Notes: generated by a model from the letters alone, not told the origin. A DNA stretch of 64,000 bases from Tachypleus tridentatus (GCF_004210375.1 NC_134828.1:21568400-21632399); one strand, 5' to 3'; positions 34,802-46,630 are shown, numbered from the stretch's first letter. Numbers and translations: made by a program.

Positions 34802-35344
34802 CTGAAGAGTAGTAAGGCGCAGGCCATAGGCTATTGGTTCTTGTTCCGGGATACTTATCAGAAAGTCCAAAGTTCGAGTTGCCATGGCGGCACATTATTT
34901 TAATACTATTAATCCCTTTGTTCGGTTTCAAGAGCCGGATAAAACTTTGTGGCGGCAGATATTGGTATTTTACTACCATCCAATCAGCTGACTTACTTCA
35001 TGTTACTATTCAACTTTAAAATAAGAGAGAAATTTCAGTAACAAATATAAACGTCGAAAATCACATCTTTCATTTTCAGAGATTAACGCTCAATATTTGA
35101 ATTCGTTACATTGTGTTTGTGTTGATTGTAACGGATTTAGCGTTATTCGTGTATTTTTATACCTACGTGTGTTTCAATTCGATGCATGTGGCGTATACTG
35201 TTTGATGTGTATTGTTCTTTAAATTTGCAGAAGATTCTTGAGAGTAAGAATCAACAGTATTTATTTTACAGCGTTCGAACATTGTTGAACTTTCTAGAAA
35301 CTCGCCTTAAACTATATAAATCAACGAGCCAAGAGACGGTAAAA

Positions 35345-35413
35345 ATGTTGATATTATTATTGGTTTGCTACAGTCAGTGTGCCACAGGTCTCGTAAGCTA
35401 TAATTGTGATTAA
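35345..35413 (+). CDS. short signal-peptide-like ORF (possible first exon)
   Basis: The ATG at 35345 (context aaaaATGT) opens 22 codons: a hydrophobic run MLILLLVCYSQCATG followed by LVSYNCD and TAA. The shape is that of a secretory signal peptide with a cleavage-like CATG. Possible donors occur inside it (ACAG|gtctcg, CTC|gtaagc). No downstream exon was found and the frame is short, so it may be chance. Confidence 0.2.
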   Translation: MLILLLVCYSQCATGLVSYNCD

Positions 35414-35546
35414 CACTTATTCATTGGAAAACTTTAGATATTTTACCAGGAACGTTTATATATAAAGATTTCGAACATTGCAAACCGTTCATCTTTACTT
35501 CAGACGTTATTATTTTTACGAGGACATTAAATATTTTCGTCGGAAG

Positions 35547-35815
35547 GCCCGGCATGGCCAGGTTGGTTAAGGCATTTGACTGGTAATACAAGGGTCGCGG
35601 GTTCGAATCCAGGTCGCACCAAACATGCTCGCCTTTTCAGCCGTGGGGGGCGTAATTATGTTACGGTCAATCCCACTATTCGTTGGTAAAAGAGTAGCCC
35701 AAGAGTTGGCGATGGGTGGTGATGACTAGCTGCATTCCCTCTAGTCTTACACTGCTAAATTAGGGACGGCTAGCGCATATAGCCCTCGAGTAGCTTTGCG
35801 CGAAATTCAAAAGAA
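35547..35815 (+). mobile_element. SINE-A copy
   Basis: Full copy with head GGCCCGGCATGGCCAGGTTG and B box GGTTCGAATCC; the tail is short. Confidence 0.92.
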
Positions 35816-36602
35816 ACGTTCGAAATAAATTACATTACGTAACGAAATGTTGAGAACAAAAATAATTTTGCTCCCCCTTGTTATTTCATGACGTTTTACT
35901 TCATGGTTGTGTTGAGCTTTTCAGTTACAGACAACCAACATAAAATATTTATTCTACATAATTAAGTATATCTGACAAACTATGGACTTCACTATGCCAC
36001 TAGTAATTTATATTTGTGCGTTGATAAAAATATCTATTCCTTATAGAAAATTGCATTACCTTCGTTTTGTCATCCTTAGAAAAGCAATTGGAAAGAACTT
36101 GGCAGATGGTATACTATTTGGCTTTTTTCTTGTTTGTTTGTTTGTTTTTGTCTGAAGAAATTAGCACGAATTCGAAACAAGAAAAATCCAATTTGCATGT
36201 TTCGTTATATGAGTAAAAGATCTCTTATAGTCACCGAGAACGCCCAATTACTTAGAAAGATAAATGAATGGGGTAGAAATCTTTAAATCTCTTTCGTCGG
36301 CTGATCAGATAGATTGCTAGGACACCGTGAAGGACAGCTGTGTTTTGCCGATTTTCCCACCAGCGAGTTAATGCATTTGTGATAATTCTGAAAAGAAGCG
36401 AAAAATTTTCCGGAGAAAAGACGAAAAGTCAAAAGGTTCATCTATTAAAAAATTAATCATGTTTTTGTTAAAAATTCCGAGAGAGAGAGAAAAAAAAATA
36501 TTTTAACGGCAAAGATTTTGAACCTGACGAGTTAATTACGAAGACAAATGGTTGTCTCCTAACCTCTTCTTTTTCTGATTCGTTAGAAAATTAAGTTGAG
36601 TT

Positions 36603-36663
36603 TGTTTGGAATTTCGCGCAAAGCTACATAAGGGCTATCTGCGCTAGTCATCAGTGTAAGACT
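36603..36663 (-). mobile_element. SINE-A 3' fragment
   Basis: Only the tail-proximal body remains (GGAATTTCGCGCAAAGCTAC through GTGTAAGACTAGAG). Confidence 0.8.
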
Positions 36664-36999
36664 AGAGAGAAACAACAACCCAAAACAAAAGCTGTGATTC
36701 TACTAGAAAACAAAGTTTGTTATTCACGTTATTACTACGGCTTTGTTGTTAGCTTTTCTTCATTTAAATAGAAAGCAGCTTCCTCATATTAATATACGTA
36801 AGTTAATTTTGCATTCGTTACTAGGTTCAGTACCAAAGGTAAAATTATTTCTTCAGTATTCCATACGGAATCAAATCCAGATCGAATAGCTATGTAACCA
36901 ACTGTAAATATGACGTATTATAACATTCAGGCCAACTCGATGTTTTAACGTGCAAATGTTGAATGTAGAAATTATTAATAAATTATTTCTTATTTCTTG

Positions 37000-37268
37000 A
37001 CCTGACATGCCCAGGTGGATTTAAATTACTCAACTCGAAATCTGATGGTCACGGGCTCGAATCCCCGTCACATAAAACAAGCTCGTCCTTTCAGCCGTGA
37101 GGGTGTTATAATATAACAGTCAATTCCATTATTCGTTGATAAGATAGTAGCCCAAGAGCAGGCGGTGGGTGATGATGACTAGCTACCTTCCCTCTAGTCT
37201 TCCACTGCTAAAGTAGGAATGGCTAGCGCGGGCAGGTAGCCCTCGTGTAGCTTTGTGGGAAATTCATA
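37000..37268 (+). mobile_element. SINE-A copy, diverged
   Basis: Head CCTGACATGCCCAGGTGG, B box GGCTCGAATCC, and body with several substitutions and a small insertion (GCGCGGGCAGGTAGCC). Confidence 0.88.
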
Positions 37269-37566
37269 ACAAACATCTTATTTTTTAATTATTTGTGAGA
37301 AAAAGTTGTTGTTTTTTAATGTTTGTGTGATTTTATGAGCGTTTTTGGAAGACTGGTTACGTATCACATTCCGCTAGGAAGTTTTTATTTTATTTAACAA
37401 CTCACAGAATAACCGATTAATCACAACCGGTGAGACCGTAAAACGTCACACACACGCGCACACGTAAAACGCAGTTAAGGTTTATGGGAGCAAATGATTC
37501 TAAGATCGTTCATCTTTTGATCGTGGAATAACTTTTACTGGATTCTCCATACGATCATAAAGATTC

Positions 37567-37704
37567 ATGAAGAGACGCCCCCGGACACTTGAAGTTGTTT
37601 GCGGTGCTTTTATTGTGATCATTCTTGTCACGTGGCTGTGTTTGTCCGATACAAACGGTACTAACAGCGAGTCTCAGTGCCATCCATTAAAACGAAAAAG
37701 TTAA
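37567..37704 (+). CDS. short type II membrane-anchor-like ORF (possible first coding exon)
   Basis: The ATG at 37567 opens 45 codons: a basic cytosolic-type start MKRRPRTLEV, a hydrophobic stretch VCGAFIVIILVTWLCLS of about 17 residues, then a polar segment with an N-glycosylation site (NGT) and TAA. Positive residues before a single membrane span near the N-terminus are typical of type II Golgi enzymes such as glycosyltransferases and sulfotransferases. A possible donor (ACG|gtacta, GT at 37658) follows the span. The flanks are non-repetitive. No downstream exon was identified, so this is a candidate only. Confidence 0.3.
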   Translation: MKRRPRTLEVVCGAFIVIILVTWLCLSDTNGTNSESQCHPLKRKS

Positions 37705-37799
37705 AAACCTTTAATGAAAAGGCCCTTTCATTATGTAATAAACAAGAACACATTGACCAGGACAGTATAGAAGGACGCAGCAATAAATGTTCCAACTAC

Positions 37800-38640
37800 A
37801 CCGAAGGCCTGGCACATTTTTATTTGGTAGACACTCAATCAAATAGTACTTTCTAACTTGTATTATCGGAAAGCGTTTTTATGTTGTTATTTCTGTTGTA
37901 TGAGAAATCGTAAAAAACAAAACAAAATATCATATTAATTAACTGTTGTTTATATCACAGGAGAAACAATATTTTAAAATGATCCACAACGCAGTTTTTT
38001 GAATTCCATTGGTAAACTCGTATATGCTTGCATAAAATACACTCGCTCATGATTCATAAAGGCCCAGTGTACCGATCAAACTCTTACATTGTCCCCAATC
38101 AATTCTTCAGGTACTCCAAGGAAGGTGTGTGTGCCCGAAACCAAACCCCGTTTCTACACCTTCCGGGAGCGTCTTGTTCCCCTCCCCCTTGTTAAGCACG
38201 CGAAGCTGTACAGATAAAGACATCTCTGGAGTCAACATGCCTAAAGTGTGGTCCCACTTGTCCCAGAACTGTCGGAATAGTTCGCGGACAAACAAACTTA
38301 CAAGTGAGCAAACACTTAGTGAATGTAGAGCTAACTCGAACAAGGTTTATTTCATGACCAACTGCTTGACTCAGTTCCTTTCTTGACTACTCTCAGGAGA
38401 AACAAGCATGTATTTCTACTTTGATAGATTGTTTAGTCAGAATGTTCGTGATGAGTACACTAGAGTGGACAACAACTGTTTGCCTTAGAAAACAAATATA
38501 GCAGACGACGTTTCGCAAGCCTTTCGGAATGTTGTGCTCTGACTTTTTACAACAGGCGGTTGCCGTCCATTCTATATACTTAGCATGCCGGTCGTTTGTT
38601 ATATTCAAAGGGATACTTTAGTGATGGTTATACTAACGTC
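37800..38640. other. non-repetitive intergenic stretch, no supported gene
   Basis: Overlapping ORFs of 60-85 residues occur on both strands (for example 38107-38386) without recognisable domains. They look like chance frames in a slightly GC-richer stretch. Confidence 0.4.
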
Positions 38641-38834
38641 AGTTTACCCTGATGTAATAATAAATACATTCTATATAAGTAAGTCTACTATTTTACCATT
38701 CTAAACTCGGTTTTAAAAAATTAAATTCACATTATAGCAGCTATGGACATTGGACTGAAACAATGTAAACTAGCAGCTAAAGTATTAAATTAGCACTATA
38801 GTGGCCCTGTAAATGTGGGCCTTAGGACCATGGG

Positions 38835-39080
38835 TTTGTTAGTGCTTTAATAATGTGAGATACGTTGAATTTGCTGTTACGTAATAATGTTTGTATTTAC
38901 CACAGTTTACTCCTGTGTAATAATGTTTCAATAAGACGTGTAAACTTTACTTTGATGTAATAAAGCTTTGAGAAGGTGAGATAAGTGTACTAAGGTTTAC
39001 TCTGGTGTAATAATGCTTTAACGAAATGAGATATATCAGTTGTACAGCGTTTACTCTGATGTAATAATACTTTCAATAAC
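38835..39080 (+). repeat. degenerate ~58-bp tandem repeat, four copies
   Basis: GTTTACTC-TGTGTAATAATG-type units recur near 38905, 38945, 38990 and 39050 with substitutions and indels. Confidence 0.6.
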
Positions 39081-39081
39081 T

Positions 39082-39326
39082 GATTGTCTGTTTTGTTTTG
39101 TTTTTTTTAATTTCGCGCAAAGCTACAAAAGGATTATCTACGCTAGCCGTCCCTAATTCAGCAGTGTAAGACTAGAGGAAAGGCAGCTAGTCATCGCCAT
39201 TCACCGCCAATTCTTGGACTACTCTTTTACCAACTAATAGTGGGATTGACCGTCACATTATAACGCCCCCAAGGCTGAAAGGACGAGCATGTTTGGTGCG
39301 ACGGGGATTCGAAGCCGCGACCCTCA
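39082..39326 (-). mobile_element. SINE-A copy, 5'-truncated, with target duplication
   Basis: Reverse copy that stops inside the tRNA-like head (at CCCTCA). It is flanked by TTTCAATAACT (39071-39081 and 39327-39337), so it was truncated at insertion. Confidence 0.9.
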
Positions 39327-39479
39327 TTTCAATAACTAAGATATATTAAAGGCAGAAAACACCGTTATTAGTCAGAGTTACTAAATTTTTGTAGTTTACC
39401 TGTTACTCATAACTAAGACTATTTATTAATAATTATAATTACTAGCCGATTACCCGTGGCGCCAGTGCGTTAGCTCCGC

Positions 39480-39575
39480 GTTTGACGTATTTATGACGTT
39501 ATAACTGCACCTTGATAATGGAGAAAAATCAAGCTCTCTGTGGCAGGAAACAGAGGCGAAATAAGAAAATCGTGA
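39480..39575 (-). repeat. dispersed repeat, inverted partner of 33555-33635
   Basis: Its reverse complement contains CTTATTTCGCCTCTGTTTCC and TTTTTCTCCAT in the order seen at 33555-33635. Confidence 0.5.
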
Positions 39576-39816
39576 CCCATATTGCAAATCTACACGCACT
39601 CAAGATAAAAATTTTGCAAAGCTGGGAATTGCAAATTCTAAAATAGAAATGTTTTTCCAGTATCATACATGTAAGTAAGAGTTCTACTATAGTAGGGCAA
39701 TGATAATTACCATAGAAATATAGCAATATTTTTTATAGAATTTATTGCATAATTATGTTTACAATGTGTTTGGATGTAATAATGCTTTTGTACTCCAAAT
39801 ATATTCTTATGTTGAA

Positions 39817-40083
39817 AGGCCCGGCGTGACTAGGTGGTTAAGGCACTCGACTCGTAATCTGAGGGTTGCAGTTTCAAATCCCCATCGTACCAAACATGCT
39901 CGCCCTTGCAGCCATGGGGACGTTAAAATGTTACATTCAATTCTACAATTTGTTGGTAAAGGAGTAGCCCAAGAGTTGGCGGTGGGTGGTGATGAATAGC
40001 TGCCTTCCCTCTAGTCTTACACTGCTGAATTAGGGACGGCTAGCACAGAAACTCCTCGTGTAGCCTTGCGCGAAATTCAAAAC
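39817..40083 (+). mobile_element. SINE-A copy
   Basis: Head GGCCCGGCGTGACTAGGTGG, degraded B box (GTTTCAAATCC), body and A-rich tail. Confidence 0.9.
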
Positions 40084-40627
40084 AAAACAACTTTGGGTTA
40101 AAATAACATTGATCTTTCTATTATATGTTCGAAAGCTTGGAAACATTACGTTTGTTTCAAACTTTTTAACAGAGTTTCGCAGCGGTGTATCTAACTAAAC
40201 CATATATTTTACGAAATATTGTGTCTAATATTTTATCTTGACGAAATAAAAGAATCAACGAAACTCATCCTGTGTGGTTATTTGCTGAACTTTGTCACAA
40301 AGTATAAATCGAAAACAGAAAATTACGATTTTCGTCAAAGGTGAGAACAAAAAAGTGAATTTAACTTGTGCTGAAAAAGGTGAAAAACTGATTTTATTAC
40401 TACACAGAAAAGTTCGGTTTTTGTCAATATATAGATCTTAAAGCTGGTTTGTTTGTAGGCGTTGTTAGCGAGGGGGATACAAGGAACGACTCATCCAACT
40501 AATATTTGCATAGTCTACCTTTTTATGTTTTTGTTACTTTCTTTTCTGAAGACATCTTGAAATATTGCTTGTTTGCATTTTTAGATTTATTTGTTTCAAA
40601 GTGAGAATCTAATTAGTTAGGTAATTT

Positions 40628-40668
40628 GGTTTGTTTTGAATTCAGCGCAAAGCTACACGAAAGCTACT
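40628..40668 (-). mobile_element. SINE-A tail fragment
   Basis: About 40 bases of the 3' end (TTGAATTCAGCGCAAAGCTA) remain. Confidence 0.65.
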
Positions 40669-40747
40669 ATTTGACGTCTGCAAGAACTAGTGATTAAAAA
40701 ATGGCGGATTCCGCATTTAAACTCGTTAAACTAGCTGCGTAGAAATG

Positions 40748-41023
40748 TTTGTTTTGTTGTTGAGCTTTGCGCAAAGTTACACGAGGATTATCTGCGCTAG
40801 CCGTCCCTAATTTAGCAGTGTAAGAATAGAGGGAAAGCAGTTAGTCATCACTATCCATTGCTAACTCTTGTGCTACTCTTTACCAACGAATAGTGGGATT
40901 GATCGTCACATTATAACTCCCCCACGGCTGAAATGGCGAAAATGTTTGGTGTAACGGGGATTCGAACCTGCAACCCTCAGAGTACGAGTCGAGTGCCTTA
41001 ACAACCTGGCCATGCCGGGCTCA
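40748..41023 (-). mobile_element. SINE-A copy
   Basis: Reverse full copy from a T/G-rich tail to head GAGCCCGGCATGGCCAGG (own strand). Confidence 0.9.
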
Positions 41024-41188
41024 CGTAAGTTAGTAATTATAGCTCGTATTTTTCATGATGAGGAATTACACATTGTTGTAAAAAATTCGGCACTTTGTTG
41101 CATAAAAATTGGTGTCTCATTAAAAAAAGAAATGGTTATATCTCAATAAAACAATTGTCAACACATTTTTCTCAGTCGAATACAAGAA

Positions 41189-41467
41189 GGCCCTGCATGG
41201 CCAAGCGTGTTGAGGCGTTGACTTGTAATCTGAGGGTCGCGGGTTCGAATCCCCGTCGCACCAAACATCCTCGCCCTTTCACCCGTGGGGGCGTTATAAT
41301 GTGACGGTCAGTCCCACTATTCGTTGGTAAGAGAGTAACCCAAGAGTTGGCGGTGGGTGGTGATGACCACCTGCCTTCTCTCTAGTCTTACACTGCTAAA
41401 TTAGGGACGGCTAGCACAGATAGCCCTCGAGTAGCTTTGCGCGAAATTCAGAAACAAACAAACAAAC
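41189..41467 (+). mobile_element. SINE-A copy with target duplication
   Basis: Full copy with AAAC tail, flanked by AATACAAGAA (41179-41188 and 41468-41477). Confidence 0.93.
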
Positions 41468-41893
41468 AATACAAGAAACTAAAATCATCAAAATTGATTA
41501 GAAAATACAAAGTCATGATTATACAAAAAAACACAATTTTGTCTGAACACAAAGCAAAAACAAAAAAATTACGATTCAGTTCATGTATAACAAAACTTAC
41601 AACAACAGCCCACAACTGAAACATCGTTAAAAATAACTTCTCTAAAATTTATGAAAACTGGAGAAATGTTGGTGGTTAACTTCATTTGATTACCGCATTC
41701 ATGTCTTATAGCTATAGCTGTTCACAAAGTATGCATCTAATGCTTTCTCAAATAAACTCTAAATGTTTTGCAAATCTCTGTATTTATAAATAGAATTGCA
41801 ACATCAAAAGTTAGTTTGTTTTAAAGCGAGAGTCAGTGATCATGGAGGCAAGACATTGCCCTGGATTTGTAGGCGAGTCATAACAACTTTTCC

Positions 41894-41949
41894 CAGGAGC
41901 CCTCGGATTACGAGTCGAACGCCTTAACACACTTGGCCATGCCGGACCG
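41894..41949 (-). mobile_element. SINE-A head fragment
   Basis: Only the tRNA-like head remains, reversed (GGATTACGAGTCGAACGCCT, TGGCCATGCCGGACC). Confidence 0.8.
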
Positions 41950-42164
41950 TTCCCAGAAAATCATGGTTCATCACTATAGAAAGTTCCTTAATTTATTTCC
42001 AGGAGGCGTTTCACAATTATCATACTTTTGCTAGATAAAGTTCCATAATTTTTATTGTTGTGTTTTATCTTCGATTTTTCAAATCTGAGTTTTAAAAACA
42101 TTGACATTGTCAGATGACTTCGGACATTGCTGATAATAGAGCAGTGTCGTAGGGGATGACCAAA

Positions 42165-42435
42165 ACGTTTTAAGTTTCTTTGTTCTTTCTTTTCTGGTTT
42201 ATTAGCCGCGGCAAATCGACTCTTTTTCTTCATGTACAAACGTTTAGCTCATGGCTTCGTCTTCTCTTGACCGAGCTGAAATCAAATTACAGTTTTGAAC
42301 TCATGAGGTCATACCCTTTCGATTAATGTATTTGACCATGCCCAAAATGTCATTGATTAATGTATTCTAATCGTGCCTGAAAACAAATTCAATTTGAGGG
42401 TAGGCTGATTAAGTTCCTGTTGAGTACTAAAACCA
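42165..42435 (+). repeat. dispersed repeat, copy 2 (pair with 21840-22175)
   Basis: AGCCGCGGCAAA, AATTACAGTTTTGAAC, TTAATGTATTTGACCA and GTCATTGATTAATGTATTCT occur in the order of the first copy. Confidence 0.6.
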
Positions 42436-43460
42436 ACTCGAGCATTCTCGCACCCCACTGTTGGTCTCATTGGTCAAGTTATTCTGATTTTGTCATAAAA
42501 GAGAATTCCCTCTTGTTTTTCTTTTAAAACGTGTAACATAACGCTCAATAAAAGGCGTTCTAATTTGAATGATCATTACCTGCAAAATCTGTCATGCCAT
42601 TTCAACTGAATAGACACAGTTTACCAATTGACTACTTCAGCTCAGAGAAATATCAACAGAATAAAGATAGTGGATCAACTTGACCATTTCAGGTTAGGAT
42701 GTTATAATTAACTAAATAAAGATAGTGGATCGGTTTGATTACTTCGGACAATTTAGCACAATTAAAATATAGCCTCCAATTCTATATGAAAGAAACTTTC
42801 TAATAACCGTAAAATTAGCTACTTATTTTTATATTGAAGACATTCATATGCTGCTTCGTTTTGACTAATTTTATGTTTTTATCTGTTATAACTCAACGTA
42901 AAGAAATGATCTCTGACCAAAAACTGGATAAAATTACTAACGTACGTGTTGTGTGATTTGTATGTTTCCAAGGGCCTTGTAACCAACAAAATCGTTGACT
43001 TACAAGCATATTTGTACATTACACGTTAGAAAAAAAATGGGTTTAAAAAGCCATGTGTTTGATATAGACTCACAATGGTAATTCTAGAGGTAATCTGTTG
43101 TATTTATATTAGTTTTAAGGAGATGATGTGATTACATCTGCAAAGAAAATATTTGATGCAAAGTGACGCAAAAGTCGCGCTCCCTAGAGATTTCGGGAAG
43201 AAAAAAAATTAAATATTTTTTTTATTAACGTAAATAAAATCACGACCTATATTTTCTGAATGTATCTTTATTAGCTCAGTATCTTGCTATTACAACTTTG
43301 TCATGAGATATCAATATCCTTGAGTTTTAATTGGAAATATTTAAACAATGTGAAAACAAAAGCTTATTTGTTTATTAAATGTTCGAATCGCTAACCATAA
43401 ACTTCAAAGCAAGTATTGGTTCAAAGTTAACAGCCAACAATTCGAACAGTTACTTTGAAA
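42436..43460. other. intergenic, little recognised
   Basis: Apart from two copies of ATAAAGATAGTGGATC (about 42661 and 42716), I see no gene or known element. Confidence 0.5.
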
Positions 43461-43475
43461 AACAAACAATAATTA

Positions 43476-43607
43476 TCAGTGATGACGAGAAACCCACTTG
43501 TTGAGAAATTTATATGCAAAAACGCTCTTCTATGTAAAGTGTTTTCTGTTCGCTCTTCTATGTAAAGTGTTTTCTCAGCCCAAACGAGCCGTTTTTGCAT
43601 ATAAATT
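43476..43607. mobile_element. fold-back element, second copy, with target duplication
   Basis: It opens TCAGTGATGACGAGAAACCC and ends CGTTTTTGCATATAAATT, as does the copy at 30930-31084. Outer arms pair over about 18 bases. The interior is rearranged: GCTCTTCTATGTAAAGTGTT occurs twice in direct orientation. The flank AAACAATAATTA is duplicated exactly (43464-43475 and 43608-43619). Confidence 0.82.
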
Positions 43608-43691
43608 AAACAATAATTACTTCTGTCTATTATTCTTGAAATCCACTGTGTATAAAGACTTTCATTCGCGTAAAAAATCAAAGGTTTGAAT

Positions 43692-43815
43692 GTATATGTT
43701 TTCTTATAACCAGGAAACCTATCGGACTATATATCTGCTGTGTTCACCCAGGGAATCGAACCCCTGATATTAGCGTTGTAAATCCGTAGACTCATCGATG
43801 TTCCAGCTGAGAGCC
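43692..43815 (-). mobile_element. SINE-B copy
   Basis: Reverse copy with TTTTCTTATAACCAGG, GGGAATCGAACCCCTGAT (B box reversed) and GTTGTAAATCCGTAGACTC. Confidence 0.75.
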
Positions 43816-44577
43816 GAAAAGTATAGACGTATATATATTTTTTTAATTTTATGATGAATGTTTAGTGGACTAGGAAATAGTACATTATAAAACATGAAAA
43901 CTTTGTCGCCCGTCACAAAGTTGAACCGTGATTAACAAAATACGAGACAAATGTCTTGGGAACAAAACACATTTAATTTAGTCATGACTTTATGTGATAG
44001 TACAATACATACTTTTAAACAACAGTTGCACAACATATATAAATAAATATATACACAATACATTTAAGGCATTGCTTATGTAAGGGTGCGCAAATAACGT
44101 TTATTTTATCTACATGTTTATATTTCATCCACAACATTAAAGTTTTAAGAAATGTCTTCATAATGTATCACACAGTCTGGCAAAGTAAATCTCATATGAA
44201 GAAATACGTGGTTACAGACTATAGTTTACGCACGATAATTTCAAAATAAGATAAAAGAGCTCGTGAATTATTGTGTCCGATCAACTACAACTTGGCCACG
44301 TCACTTTTGAACAGAAGCTGAAAGACAGAAAGTATAAGCATTTCAAACACATCACCATGACAACCCAATTACGTTTCACAACAACGTAACAAACACACAA
44401 CTATGTCGGTATTAACGACAGTACTTTTATTGGGACAAAATTCAACAATGACCAGTTATTACTAAGGAAATTTGCACTCATTAAACGATTTGATATAAGT
44501 AAGGGTTTGATAAAAATATTGTTGTGTTTAGTTTAGTAAAATGGGTTTAATCCTTAAACAGCGGCCATCGTGACACC
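43816..44577. other. intergenic, nothing recognised
   Basis: AT-rich sequence without supported features. Confidence 0.45.
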
Positions 44578-44855
44578 GGGCCTGGCGTAGCCAGGTGGGT
44601 TAAGGTGTTCGACTCATAATCTGAGGGTCGCGGGTTGGAATCCCCGTGGCACCAAACATGCTCGCCCTTTCAGCCGTGGGGGCGTTATAATGTGATTGTC
44701 AATCCCACTATTCGTTGGTAAAAGAATAGCCCAAGAGTTGGCGATGGGTGGTGATGACTAGCTGCCTTCCTTCTAGTCCCACACTGCAAAATTAGGAACG
44801 GCTAGCGCAGATAGCCCCCGTGTAGCTTTGCGCGAAATTAAAAAAAAAAAAAAAA
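44578..44855 (+). mobile_element. SINE-A copy, poly(A) tail
   Basis: Full copy with head GGGCCTGGCGTAGCCAGGTG and a pure A tail of 16 bases instead of AAAC repeats. Confidence 0.92.
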
Positions 44856-45003
44856 CTACGACATTTCTCTATTTGAGGGTTAATGGGCGCACTCAACAAT
44901 AGAGCTGAAGAAGGGTTACTGTTGGAAAAACAAAGCAATTAATGAGATCTATTATGATCAAACATATACAAATGAGAAAAGTACTTTAAACAGGTCAGAA
45001 TTG

Positions 45004-45116
45004 TTTTCTTTCAGCGCAAAGCTATATAATGTGTTACTGTGCTGCGTCCACCATGGGAATCGAACCCAAATTTTAGCGTTATAAGCCCCTCAAGTTTACC
45101 GCTAATTCACCGGAGC
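45004..45116 (-). mobile_element. SINE-B copy, diverged
   Basis: Reverse copy containing CAGCGCAAAGCTATATAATG, GGGAATCGAACCC and TTAGCGTTATAAGCC. Confidence 0.65.
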
Positions 45117-45222
45117 ATTTACTTTAAACCTTCGATGAGAGGTAAAAAGCGTTTACAACAACAATGTAGAATGAACCTTCTAGACATAGATTTCTAACAC
45201 CTTTATGTCAGTTCTCAATAAC

Positions 45223-45400
45223 TAGGCCTAGCGTAACCTAATGGTTAGGGCACTCGATTCACAATCTGAAAGCAGCGGATTTGATTCTTCATCACCGAAT
45301 ATGTTAGCCCTTTGGCCGCTATAATTTATCACTTCAAAAGTAGGAACGGCTAACGAGAATAGCTCTCGAATAGTTTTGGACGAAATTCGACAAACCAACA
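45223..45400 (+). mobile_element. SINE-A copy, old and internally deleted
   Basis: Head GGCCTAGCGTAACCTAATGG and a few body landmarks (AGTAGGAACGGCTAACGAGA, ACGAAATTCGAC) remain; the middle body is lost. Confidence 0.75.
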
Positions 45401-45521
45401 CAATAATTAAACGTCTTTCAGTCCATATAAAATTTCGAAACATCTATATAAATAGCACTGTTTTCAGTTACTAGTTTCTATTGTATAACCTTTTCAGTCT
45501 TCTTTTGTTCATAAAATTTGG

Positions 45522-45650
45522 TTTAGCTTGAATTTCGCGCAAAGCTACTTGAAGGCTATTTGCGCTAGCTAGCCGTTTCTAATTTTGAACCGAAGGCCTA
45601 GAGGGAAAGCAACCAATCGACAACACCAATCGCCAACTCTAATCAAATAG
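45522..45650 (-). mobile_element. SINE-A copy, old and truncated
   Basis: Reverse copy with TTGAATTTCGCGCAAAGCTA, a duplicated GCTAGCTAGCCG, and a decayed body. Confidence 0.75.
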
Positions 45651-45714
45651 TAGGACTTCACTGTCATTCAAAGCGAAATTTTGCAGCAGCAAAACGCGCA
45701 TCATCAATTTCTGG

Positions 45715-45850
45715 ATTCACTGTAAATTAGGTTAAGACTAGGTCTAATTGGATTCACAGTAATACTAGGACTAACTGGGTTCACAGTAAGTTAGGCTAAT
45801 ACTAGGACTAACTGGGTTCGCAGTGAGTTAGGAAAACACTAGGCCTAACG
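45715..45850 (+). repeat. ~42-bp tandem repeat, three copies
   Basis: GGATTCACAGTAA / GGTTCACAGTAAGTTAGG plus AATACTAGGACTAACTGG recur three times. Confidence 0.75.
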
Positions 45851-46618
45851 TACTCTAATGATAGTAACATTCAAACGAAGAAAGTCCGCATAGTTCTATT
45901 TTTGTACAAAACTATTTTATGTTTGCTACTAACACCCAATCAGAACACTTTGATTCTGATACCACATGAAACTAAAGCTGTATTAACAGATAAAGAAAAC
46001 GTTTGACTGGACTATTTTTTCACTACTTATGAATGAAGACAGAAAGTTTATCTTCTTCACAGTGCAAGAACGATGAATGAACGTCAATGCACTTCTAAGA
46101 TTATCGAATTGGTTTGTTGTTCTGTTAAATATGCTAATTATTCTTAGATAGGCCAATTTTGCTTTATTTTTTATATTTTTCTCTCTTTTTTTTCCTACAG
46201 TAACACATACATACATAGATACAACAAATCATGAACCTAATAGTTGAAATAATATTTAGTATAATACATATCCCAAACATTGATTTGAAAGGTTTATTCT
46301 AACAGACAAACTCACATAATTTGGTGTTTTAGAATTTTTGTGAGAGAAAAACAATGAGCACAACAAACTGAAAAGAAATCTTTCAGGTATCCCTAACCAA
46401 TAACAGAAACCTTTATACAGTAGGTTTATTAGTTTTTGGGGTATATCATATCGTATTCTGAGAGATCCAATGCTGATAACAATTAAATAAGCTCTTAATA
46501 AAAAAGTGTGAAATTTGCATTTATAAAGCTTGTCTTATGGTATAACCTCTACCAAACTAGTAATAATAATAACAGCCATCGAAATTTCTTTATATGAATT
46601 CATTACATTAGGTTGTTG
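45851..46618. other. intergenic, nothing recognised
   Basis: AT-rich sequence without supported features. Confidence 0.45.
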
Positions 46619-46630
46619 GTTTCTAGAGTA

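Noticed and set aside
38107-38608. ORFs of 71-85 codons on both strands
   Set aside because: Overlapping frames, no domain, no splice context; likely chance.
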